In this document: in pieces, positions 1 through 10,173 of the stretch | Position numbering within the stretch: the first letter of the stretch is position 1 | Layout: every line of letters begins with the position of its first letter | NCBI GenBank assembly: GCA_963965975.1 | Contig: OZ014411.1 | Span: 8,557,501-8,621,500, forward strand | From: Xestospongia bergquistia | Lineage: Eukaryota; Porifera; Demospongiae; Haplosclerida; Petrosiidae | Length of the DNA: 64,000 bases | Direction of reading: 5' to 3' | Made by a program: the position numbers and the translations under genes | The notes under the pieces: generated by a model | Seen by the model: the letters and a program-made list of their open reading frames with translations, nothing else | Told to the model about the DNA's origin: nothing | The model's database searches: none

Positions 1-798
1 TAATTATTATGCACCATACACAAGTGTTATGTGGACTAAAGTATACATTTTGTAGTATCTTCTAGAACATTCTTATCCTCTTTTTGTAGTTAGCTATACG
101 TAATAGTATTGGCTATAGAGCCACTAATACCAGATGTTACTTATATCTTGAGTATATGGACCTATACCTATACCAATCTAGCATACATACTATATTATTG
201 AGATCATGTAATATTCTCTATACCATATGGCTTACTTTGGATTAGTTTTTTCTGAGCTGTGTACAGTGAGATTAAATTTTAATTATGCAAAGTAACAATG
301 CATAATTAAATTATTACGTTAGTAATTTAGCAATCATGAAATAAAATACACAAATTAATTCAGCAATAGGCCTATAAATGATCAATGTGAACTTCATTTC
401 TCTTATACAAATGCTATTGACTGAGGGGGTGTTATAGTACATATTACATTACAATACAATCACACACTATTACAAAGATGTATTATTTAATATCGAATAT
501 GAGTTAATTTTGAAAATGTCCAAGTGTTATTGTTAGTCTTAGTTAGTTACTAATATTCTAGACCTTTTACTAAAACACTTTTAGTTTTAGTTATAATAGT
601 ATTAAAACAACACTAGGTTATGTGGTCCCAATTCTACTGCTTTTCATTGCTATTATCATGAGATACATATACATGTTAATTTACATATCTGTCCATACAC
701 TTGTAGTACATGATATATACATGTTAATGTACATACCTGTCCATACACGTGTAGTACATGTTATTAATGACTACAGTTTTAATGGCTTTTTATTGCAG

Positions 799-1026
799 GT
801 TAGTGATGTACTGACAGCAATGAAACTACCACAGTACATTGAAACGTTTGCTGAAGAACAGATTTCTGGAGAACTTCTTCTCGAATTAACTGATGATATG
901 CTTGAACAAGAACTTTTTGTTACCAGTAAACTGCATCGTATGCGCATCATGAAGCTCATTTATGGAGTGTACTCGGCCCAAGGCTTCCTTAACGGAGAAG
1001 GTCCATATGTGTCATTGATTAAATAA
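799..1026 (+). CDS. Last (SAM-domain) exon of a CABIT-SAM gene whose 5' part lies left of the window
   Basis: A 3' splice site (tttttattgcag) ends at 798 and the exon opens in phase 0 with GTT, reading VSDVLTAMKLPQYIETF and closing GPYVSLIK before TAA. The pattern (L.. Y...F..E.I.G..LL.L....L...L.V.SKLHR.RIM..I) is that of a SAM domain, a helical protein-interaction module. It is almost identical to the SAM exons at 4744-4971 and 9102-9329. No CABIT exon precedes it here, so the rest of the gene should lie upstream. An upstream reading frame (622-798) runs into it but is intron sequence. Confidence 0.8.
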   Translation, partial: VSDVLTAMKLPQYIETFAEEQISGELLLELTDDMLEQELFVTSKLHRMRIMKLIYGVYSAQGFLNGEGPYVSLIK

Positions 1027-1347
1027 GAAACTCATTTTGGTACAGTTGTCATGTTAATTGTGTAATGTATAGACAAATAATATGGTTTTTTTTATTGAGT
1101 TTGCTTTTAGGTTTTTTTGATGTTTTTATATTGTTTCATTCTGTCAATGTTTCATTGTTTTATATATTATTTTTACAGTATTTTTGTTTTTAAACTTAAA
1201 TATGTTTTTACTTAACTACAATAGAAAATATTAATATTGATAACTCATTAAGGATATGATGTTGTTCATTTCTCATGTGTCTAAACACAAATGTTTTACA
1301 TTGCCCACAATACTGTTGACATAAATTATTGTGTATGCTGACTTTAG
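1027..1347. other. Spacer between SAM exon and next CABIT exon
   Basis: This AT-rich stretch with T-runs is nearly repeated at 4972-5293. It must hold the 3' end of one gene and the 5' end of the next. No convincing start exon or TATA element is seen. Confidence 0.4.
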
Positions 1348-1404
1348 TATCCTGTTCCATTTGAAGAAACGCCTGTGTCTATTCATCAGCTTTTACCTCC
1401 TGCA

Positions 1405-4400
1405 ATGTTACCACTTGTAAGATCTAGTATCCCTCCACCTCCCTCAACTGTCCCTCCTCCAATCATTGATAATGATAGTGACAATGATGATGATTATCAG
1501 AAATATGAAGATGTTCAGGATATTGAGCCACACCCATCAGATGGTATCACATTTCTCCAATTCATCAATAAATATAAAAACCATTTTCCTGCAGCCTTTG
1601 AAGTGATACTTGGTTTCTCTGCTCATAGTGAAGAAGCTTCAATTTCTGAAGGTGAACGGTTCATTGCCAATTTCATTAAACGCACTAAAGTCTACACAAT
1701 AGAAGATGAAAACAAAGAACACTACAGTGTTCCTCTAGACACTACTTTCCAGTTTGCTCTCCTCTATGATCCCAACTCAAACAAGAAAGAAGCTATGTCA
1801 GGTTTTATTTTTAAAACAGCTGGTGATTTAATGATTACTCGTAGTCTTCCAAAAGTGGTACGAGCTCGAAAAGCTTTTCGTGGTGTCAGTCCTGAATCTT
1901 CAGTAGTTGTTAATGAATTACTGTTCGTGAAAGAAGTGGTAAAAAAAGAAAGTGATCGACGTTATGTCAAGTGTATTCAAGCTCAAACAGGTAAAGAGAA
2001 ACAACTGCATGAAGAATGTGCTGGGGAATTTTCTACATTACCTCATGATGTACGTGAATATCTCCCTAATCTTATAAAGCATTTCCAATTACCTTTGAGA
2101 GCTGTTATGTGTTTGGGAATTGACACTGAAGATGACATCCCCTCGCAATTAATCTCAGCTATCGTTACAATATCTAATCCAAGAATAAAGGAGTCAGTAG
2201 TTGCCACATCTATCACTTGTGATAGTGAGAATACTGAAGATATTATTCCTGAAAATAATGCGATTATTTTAAATGATATTCCATTGACATATGACATCAA
2301 CCTCGTTCCATTACAAGTCACACCTTTCGTTGATGAGAAAATGCTAGAACAAACACGTTTCATTTATGAGAACTTTAACCCAGCAAAATTATTACCTTAT
2401 ATGGCAAATTCTAGCTCTTCTCAACTAGCACTCATGAAGTCAGTAAGGAAAGAGTCTAATATGGATGGTGTTGAAATTATTGAACCTAAACGTCTCAAGG
2501 CAGCCCGACAAAACAGTGCTAAATTAGATTCCACTAGTGTAGACCGTCTCACTGAAGTTACTAAGATAAATGGTCGCATGAGCTCTTTAGAAAGTGGTTT
2601 TTATACTTTGGAAAAGAAAGTTGATGAGCTTTCAAGAAAAGTTAAAGTTGATGCTAAGTCAGACACGGGTACTTCATCACAAGAAATTCAGTACCTTAAA
2701 CAGAAATATGGTAGTATTAAAAAGAAGATAGTACAACTTGAGGCTGCAGTGAAATTATTATCAGATAAGTTTGAAGGTAAAGTATAAAATGACAGTATAA
2801 TTTATGTTTACTAAATTAGTTCATTAACTGAAATACTAAACAACTTTTCCATTAGTCTCGTAATCTTCAAAGTTTACTCTAATATGCTTATAGCTATTAT
2901 ATTGAAGACAAACTGAATCTATTTAATTTAATTGTATTGTTTTTTGTTTGTAATTATAATGTCACAAAAATGTATTCATGTTTTACTTATACAGAGTTTG
3001 CTCTGATGACAAAGTCAACTTTTCATCATTCGTCTGAATTGACTGGTAGTGTCATTGATGAAGACACTGTTTATAGAAATAAGACATATTTGAAAACACT
3101 GGGTGTAGAACAGGTCAGTGGACTCAGTATATTCAAAACACACAGATGCGTGTACATAAATATATTAAGAGATTCTCTCTCAAATGTATTTGTGTTTTGG
3201 AAGCTAATTTGCTATGTTGTAATGATAACTAATACATCTTATTTGTATTGTTCAACCTTATATGGTGTGTCTTGACATAAATAACAGCGCTATAAGGTCT
3301 TTGGTTTGTGTTGTAGTATGGACGTTAGTGAGACTACATGTATATGTTTACATTAACTTTGTACTAGGAGTGCATGTGGAAGAGGGAAGGAGCATCAAAT
3401 TACTGTATCTATGTCTTAGGAGAAGTCCATTGTCTAGATATGGATAGAAGTGTTATTTTAGTAACACATACTTAAGTACTTAAGCTTAAACCACATAGCC
3501 ATTTACATGTAAACTATTTTGCTATTCTGTCTTATCAGTAATAATAAGCTATGTAAACAGGATAATAAAGTATCTGAGAGAGTTGTTAATGGGCCATAAG
3601 GTCCATGTTCTAAAGTTAGAAGATTAGAGCTAGCTGATAATGGGTACTTTACCAATTATCTTCAACGCTGTGTCCATTTTCATCTTAGAGGCAAGTTCTA
3701 ACCTTGTCTTTTCTTTGTTTCGTTTCTGTTAAGTTTCCAGCAATTAATACCAAATGATAAAAATTACACAACCACAAAAGCTAGCAGCCACTTAGCCTAT
3801 AAAAACGATATACCTTATATGGTAAACTAAGGTAGGGCTTCTTATAAATGTAGCAGTACAGAAGTTCAACACTCCTTCCCTCTTCTTCATGTGCTCCTTG
3901 TTGTAAGCTATAGTAATAATTATAGGTAAAAATTGGTATAATTAATAATTATTATGCACCATACACAAATGTTATGTGGACTAAAGTATACATTTTGTAG
4001 TATCTTCTAGAGCATTCTTATCCTCTTTTTGTAGTTGGCTATACGTAATAGTATTGGCTATAGAGCCATTGATACCAGATGCTACTTATATCATGACTAT
4101 ATGGACCTATACCTATACCAATCTAACATACATACTATATTATTGAGATCATGTAATATTCTCTATACCATATGGCTTACTTTGGATTAGTTTTTTCTGA
4201 GCTGTGTACAGTGAGATTAAATTTTAATTATGCAAAGTAACAATGCATAATTAAATTATTATGTTAGTAATTTAGCAATCATGAAATAAAATATACAAAT
4301 TAATTCATCAATAGGCCTATAAATGATCAATGTGAACTTCATTACTCTTGTACAAATGCTATTGACTGTGGGGGTGTTATAGTACATATTACATTACAAT

Positions 4401-4971
4401 ACAATCACACACTATTGCAAAGATGTATTATTTAATATCGAATATTAATTAATTTTGAAAATGTCCAAGTTTTAGTCTTAGTCTTAGTTAGTTACTAATA
4501 TTCTAGACCTTTTACTAAAACACTTTTAGTTTTAGTTATAATAGTATTAAAACAACACTACGCTATGTGGTCCCAATTCTACTGCTTTTCATTGCTATTA
4601 TCATGAGATATATATACATGTTAATGTACATATCTGTCCATAACCTTGTAGTACATGTTATATACATGTTAATGTACATATCTGTCCATACACATGTAGT
4701 ACATGTTATTAATGACTACAGGTTTCATGACTTTTTATTGCAGGTTGGTGACGTACTGACAGCAATGAAACTACCACAGTACATTGAAACGTTTGCTGAA
4801 GAACAGATTTCTGGAGAACTTCTTCTCGAATTAACTGATGATATGCTTGAACAAGAACTTTTTGTTACCAGTAAACTACATCGTATGCGCATCATGAAGC
4901 TCATTTATGGAGTGTACTCGGCCCAAGGCTTCCTTAACGGAGAAGGTCCATATGTGTCATTGATTAAATAA
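1405..4971 (+). CDS. Gene A: CABIT-SAM adaptor with coiled-coil tail
   Basis: Exons 1405-2776, 2995-3113 and 4744-4971 join in phases 1 and 0 and give 572 residues. The CABIT domain covers about residues 48-300, with the family's Cys in ECAGEFSTLP. A proline-rich N-terminus (PPPPSTVPPP) and an acidic tyrosine stretch (DDDYQKYEDVQD) precede it. A predicted coiled coil (about 390-455, SLESGFYTLEKKVDEL) follows, then the SAM domain. CABIT-SAM proteins of the GAREM type are adaptors in receptor tyrosine kinase signalling; that role is family inference. The reading frame is open back to an acceptor-like AG at 1347, so an upstream exon may exist. I chose ATG 1405 as the first ATG. The last intron is about 1.6 kb and crosses the tandem-unit boundary. 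Confidence 0.82.
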
Positions 4972-7962
4972 GAAACTCATTTCGGTACAGTTGTCATGTT
5001 AATTGTGTACTGTATAGACAAATAATATGTTTGTTTTTATTGAGTTTGCTTTTAGGTTTTTTTTCATGTTTTTATATTGTTTCATTCTGTCAATGTTTCA
5101 TTTTTTTATATATTATTTTTACAGTATTTTTGTTTTTAAACTTAAATATGTTTTTACTTAACTACAATAGAAAATATTAATATTGATAACTCATTAAGGA
5201 TATGATGTTGTTCATTTCTCATGTGTCTAAACACAAATGTTTTACATTGCCCACTATATTGTTGACATAAATTATTGTGTATGCTGACTTTAGTATCCTG
5301 TTCCATTTGAAGAAACGCCTGTGTCTATTCATCAGCTTTTACCTCCTGCAATGTTACCACTTGTAAGATCTAGTATCCCTCCACCTCCCTCATCTGTCCC
5401 TCCTCCAATCATTGATAATGATAGTGACAATGATGATGACTATCAGAAATATGAAGATGTTCAGGATATTGAGCCACACCCATCAGATGGTATCACATTT
5501 CTCCAATTTATCAATAAACATAAAAACCATTTTCCTGCAGCCTTTGAAGTGACACTTGGTTTCTCTGCTCATAGTGAAGAAGCTTCAATTTCTGAAGGTG
5601 AACGATTCATTGCCAATTTCATTAAACGCACTAAAGTCTACTCAATAGAAGATGAAAGAAAAGAACACTACAGTGTTCCTCTAAACACTACTTTCTAGTT
5701 TGCTCTTCTCTATGATCCCAACTCAAACAAGAAAGAAGCTATGTCAGGTTTTATTTTTAAAACAGCTGGTGATTTAATGATTACTCGTAGTCTTCCAAAA
5801 GTGGTACGAGCTCGAAAAGCTTTTCGTGGTGTCAGTCCTGAATCTTCAGTAGTTGTTAATGAATTACTATTCGTGAAAGAAGTGGTACGAAAAGAAAGTG
5901 ATCGACGTTATGTCAAGTGTATTCAAGCCCAAACAGGTAAAGAGAAACAACTGCATGAAGAATGTGCTGGGGAATTTTCTACATTACCTCATGACGTACG
6001 TGAATATCTCCCTAATCTTTTAAAGCATTTCCAATTACCTTTGAGAGCTGTTATGTGTTTGGGAATTGACACTGAAGATGACATTCCCTCGCAATTAATC
6101 TCGGCTATCGTTATAATATCTAATCCAAGAATAAAGGAGTCAGTAGTTGCCACATCTATCACTAGTGATAGTGAGAATACTGAAGATATTATTCCTAAAA
6201 ATAATGCGATTATTTTAAATGATATTCCATTGACATACGACATCAACCTTGTTTTATTACAAGTCACACCTTTCGTTGATGAGAAAATGCTAGAACAAAC
6301 ACGGTTTATTTATGAGAACTTTAACCCAGCAAAACCATTTCCTTATATGGCAAATTCTAGCTCTTCTCAACTAGCACTTATGAAGTCAGTAAGGAAAGAG
6401 TCTAATATGGATGGTGTTGAAATTATTGAACCTAAACGTCTCAAGGCAGCCCGACAAATGAGTGGTAAAATAGACTCCACTAGTGCAGACAGTCTCGCTG
6501 AAGCCACTAAGATAAATGGTCGCATGAGTTCTTTAGAAAGTGGTTTTTATACTTTGAAAAAGAAAGTTGATGAGCTTTCAAGAAAAGTTAAAGTTGATGC
6601 TAAGTCAGACACGGGTACTTCATCACAAGATATTCAGTACCTTAAACAGGAATATGGTAATATTACAAAGAAGATAGTACAACTTGAGGCTGCAGTGAAA
6701 TTATTATCAGATAAGTTTGAAGGTAAATTGTAAAATGACAGTATACTTTTTGTTTACTAATTAGTTCATTAATTTAAATACTAAACAATGCTCCATTAGT
6801 CTCGTAATCTTCAAAGTTTACTCTTATATGCTTATAGTTATTATATTGAAGACAAACTGAATCTATTTAATTTAATTGTATTGTTGTTTGTTTGTAATTA
6901 TAAAATGTCACAAAAATGTCTTTATTTTTTATTTAAGCAGAGCTTGCTCTGATGACAAAGTCAACTTTTCATCATTCGTCTGAATTGACTGGTAGTGTCA
7001 TTGACGAAGACACTGTTTATAGAAATAAGACATATTTGAAAACACTGGATGTAGAACAGGTCAGTGGACTCAGTATATTCAAACACACAGACGCATGTAC
7101 ATAAATATATTAAGAGATTCTCTCTCAAATGTGTTTGTGTTATTTTAGTAATTTGCTATGTTGTAATGATAACTAATACATTTTATTTGTATTGTTCAGC
7201 CTTATATGTTGTGTCTTGACATAAATAACAGTGCTATAAGGTCTTTGGTTTGTGTTGTAGTATGGACGTTAGTGAGACTACATGTGTATGTTTACATTAA
7301 CTTTGTACTAGGAGTGCATGTGGAAGAGGGAAGGAGCATCAAACTACTGTATCTATGTCATAGGACAAGTCCATTACCTAGATATGGATAGAAGTGTTAT
7401 TTTAGTAACACATACTTAAGTACTTAAGCTTAAACCACATAGGTATGTTTTGCTACATGTAAACTATTTTGCTATTCTGTCTTATCAGTAATATTAAGCT
7501 ATGTAAACAGGATAATGAAGTATCTGAGAGAGTAGTTAACGGGCCATAAGGTCCATGTTCTAAAGTTAGAAGATTGGAGCTAGCTGATAATGGGTGCTTT
7601 ACCAATTGTCTTCAACGCTGTGTCCATTTTCATCTCAGAGCCAGTCCTAAGCTTGCCTTTGTTTCATTTCTGTTAAGTTTCCAGCATTTAATACCAAATG
7701 ACAAAACTTACACAACCACAAAAGCTGGCAGCCACTTAGCCTATGAAAGCATATACCTTATATGGTTAACTAAGGTAAGGCTTCTTATAAATGGTATATA
7801 GTGGTACAGGTATATAGAAGTTTAACAGTCCTTCCCTCTTCTTCATGTGCTCCTGGTTGTATGTTATTAATAATAATAACAGTATTAATTTGTATGAATA
7901 ACATTTTTATTGGTGTCTACAGATACCAATACTTGAAGTATAGGCAAAAATTGGTATATTAA
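3946..7962. repeat. Tandem segmental duplication, unit 2
   Basis: A near-identical copy of 1-3945 in the same orientation. It carries the SAM exon of gene A (4744-4971), the CABIT exon of gene B (5294-6722, exactly as long as 1348-2776) and the linker exon 6941-7059. Differences are scattered substitutions and small indels, indicating a recent duplication. Confidence 0.9.
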
Positions 7963-9329
7963 TAAATATTATGCACCATACACAAATGTTATGTGGACTA
8001 AAGTATACATTTTGTAGTATCTTCTAGAACATTCTTATCATCTTTTTGTAGTTGGCTATACATAATAGTATTGGCTATAGAGCCACTAATACCAGATGCT
8101 ACTTATATCATCAGGGTTTCATTTAGAAAAACGGACAAGGGGGGGGCAAAATAATACTTAGAGAAAATTTAGGGGGGCGAAGGGACTGTGTGCAACAGCG
8201 TGCCCTCTAGGGGAGTCTGGAGGCATGTACCCCAGAAAAGTTTTGAATTTTAGACCCTCTGAGATCGCTTCTGGCACATTTTCAGACCATTTGTGGTTTT
8301 CAAATGACATGGAATAGAAAGAGTAGAAGAATAGCTGTTTAGGTTAAAAACTGTACATTCTCCTTGTGGTTAGCCTAAGGTTATCTTATACTGTATTTTC
8401 CTTGTGTCGAGTTTCAGTTCTGTATTCATTACATCCAATTACCCCTTGAAAAAAAATGGCTAACCTAATGTACAAGGGGGGGGGGGCAAGACTCTGGCAA
8501 GGGGGGGGGGCAAATCTTCTCTATACCATATGGCTTACTTTGGATTAGTTTTTGCTGAGCTGTGTACAGTGAGATTAAATTTTAATTATGCAAAGCAACA
8601 ATGCATAATTAAATTATTATGTTAGTAATTTAGCAATCATGAAATAAAATATACAAATTAATTCATCAATAGGCCTATAAATGATCAATGTGAACTTCAT
8701 TACTCTTATACAAATGCTATTGACTGTGGGGGTGTTATAGTACATATTACATTACAATACAATCACACACTATTACAAAGATGTATTATTTAATATCAAA
8801 TATTAATTAGTTTTGAAAATGTCCAAGTGTTATTGTTAGTCTTAGTTAGTTACTAATACTCTAGACCTTTTACTAAAACACTTTTAGTTTTAGTTATAAT
8901 AGTATTAAAACAACACTACGCTATGTGGTCCCAATTCTACTGCTTTTCATTGCTATTATCATGAGATATATATACATGTTAATGTACATATCTGTCCATA
9001 ACCTTGTAGTACATGTTATATACATGTTAATGTACATATCTGTCCATACACGTGTAGTACATGTTATTAATGACTACAGTTTTAATGGCTTTTTATTGCA
9101 GGTTAGTGATGTACTGACAGCAATGAAACTATCCCAGTACATTGAAACGTTTGCTGAAGAACAGATTTCTGGAGAACTTCTTCTCGAATTAACTGATAAT
9201 ATGCTTGAACAAGAACTTTTTGTTACTAGTAAACTACATCGTATGCGCATCATGAAGCTCATTTATGGAGTGTACTCGGCCCAAGGCCTCCTTAATGGAG
9301 AAGGTCCATATATGTCATTGATAAAATAA
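5351..9329 (+). pseudogene. Gene B: copy of gene A with an in-frame nonsense codon in the CABIT domain
   Basis: Exons 5351-6722, 6941-7059 and 9102-9329 mirror gene A with the same phases. At 5696-5698 a TAG replaces the CAG (Gln) that gene A has at the same place (TTC CAG to TTC TAG), cutting the protein at 115 residues inside the CABIT domain. Downstream the frame stays open to the end of the coiled coil, and the linker and SAM exons are intact. The lesion is therefore young, or it is an allele or an assembly error. A separate product could start at ATG 5741 and would lack the first part of the CABIT domain. The last intron holds an inserted G-rich element (8114-8517). Confidence 0.75.
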
Positions 9330-9620
9330 GAAACTCATTTTGGTACAGTTGTCATGTTAATTTTGTAATGAATAGACAAATAATATGTTTGTTTTTATTG
9401 AGTTTGCTTTTAGGTTTTTTGATGTTTTTACATTGTTTCATTCTGTCAATGTTTCATTGTTTTATATATTATTATTATTGTTTTTGAACTTAATTATGTT
9501 TTTACTTAACTACAATAGAAAATGTTAATATTGATAACTCATTAAGGATATGATGTTGTTCATTTCTCATGTGTCTAAACACAAATGTTTTACATTGCCC
9601 ACTATACTGTTGACATAAAT
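7963..9620. repeat. Tandem segmental duplication, partial unit 3
   Basis: A third copy of the unit begins near 7963, carries the SAM exon 9102-9329 that completes gene B, and loses similarity near 9620 just before the place where the CABIT exon would start. The array ends here. 9620-10170 is AT-rich spacer with a possible 5' untranslated exon of gene C ending at a donor-like site (atga|gtaagt) at 10114. Confidence 0.8.
8114..8517. mobile_element. Inserted G-run element in the last intron of gene B
   Basis: Between blocks that match units 1 and 2, about 400 bases of unrelated sequence replace about 70 bases of unit sequence. The insert has runs of 6 to 10 G near both ends and in the middle, and starts CAGGGTTTCATTTAG. 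G-runs with a CAG start are common in ends of hAT-like and similar DNA elements, and the hAT element at 60447 also starts CAG. No coding frame and no clear terminal repeats or target duplication were seen, so the class is not assigned. Confidence 0.55.
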
Positions 9621-10173
9621 TATTGTGTGTGTTGAGTTTAGTGTCTATAGTAAGTGTTGTTTTTGAACAGATTAGCTGCCACATATTTACTGTATAGTCT
9701 AAACATTACATATCTATTACTAAGTAGGTTATGTATTATAATATATTGCTCATTAAGTGCCTGTTTTCTCAACACTACATCACTGTTGTTAAAACATCAA
9801 TGTAAATGTAGCAATGTTTACCTTGACAAATTACAAAGTTAATCATTTAGAGTAAGCTAACTAACTTTAGAATTAATAAACAACACTTTAGTGCAAAGCT
9901 CTATGAAAGCAAAACCACATATTGCTTATATATACATTCAAGTTGCTAGCATAACATTCTACCAGAATTGCAGATCTTTCAAGCAACACACACACTGTCA
10001 GAGCCTTTGTGACATAAGTTGCTGTTCTACTGCTGCCTTATTGTTTGGTGTGTACCTAAAGACTCTTTTCATTTCTTTGACTGGCTTTGACTTTGATCCA
10101 TCTATTGTTGATGAGTAAGTATGCCTTATATTACATTTCTTATTTCTACTACCTATTCCCATTTTTATTAGTT

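Larger units (their letters stand above)
1..3945. repeat. Tandem segmental duplication, unit 1
   Basis: The sequence at the window start recurs from about 3946 and again from about 7963, so 1-3945 is one unit of a roughly 4-kb tandem duplication. Order inside the unit is intron sequence (1-798), a SAM exon (799-1026), about 320 bases of AT-rich spacer, a CABIT exon (1348-2776), a linker exon (2995-3113) and more intron. Nothing else is recognised in 1-798 or 3114-3945. Each gene starts in one unit and ends in the next. Confidence 0.9.

Noticed and set aside
622..798. Open frame upstream of the SAM exon, with repeated YMLIYISVHT-like words
   Set aside because: It is intron sequence with a short internal repeat (acatgttaatgtacatatctgtccata). 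The splice acceptor at 798 and the phase-0 Val used by all paralogs place the exon start after it.
2937..3275. 112-codon frame around the linker exon of gene A
   Set aside because: Only 2995-3113 is supported by splice sites and by matching phases with the CABIT and SAM exons; the rest is intron.
9891..10118. 75-codon frame upstream of gene C
   Set aside because: No ATG in a good context and no domain. It ends at a donor-like site and is better explained as a possible 5' untranslated exon.
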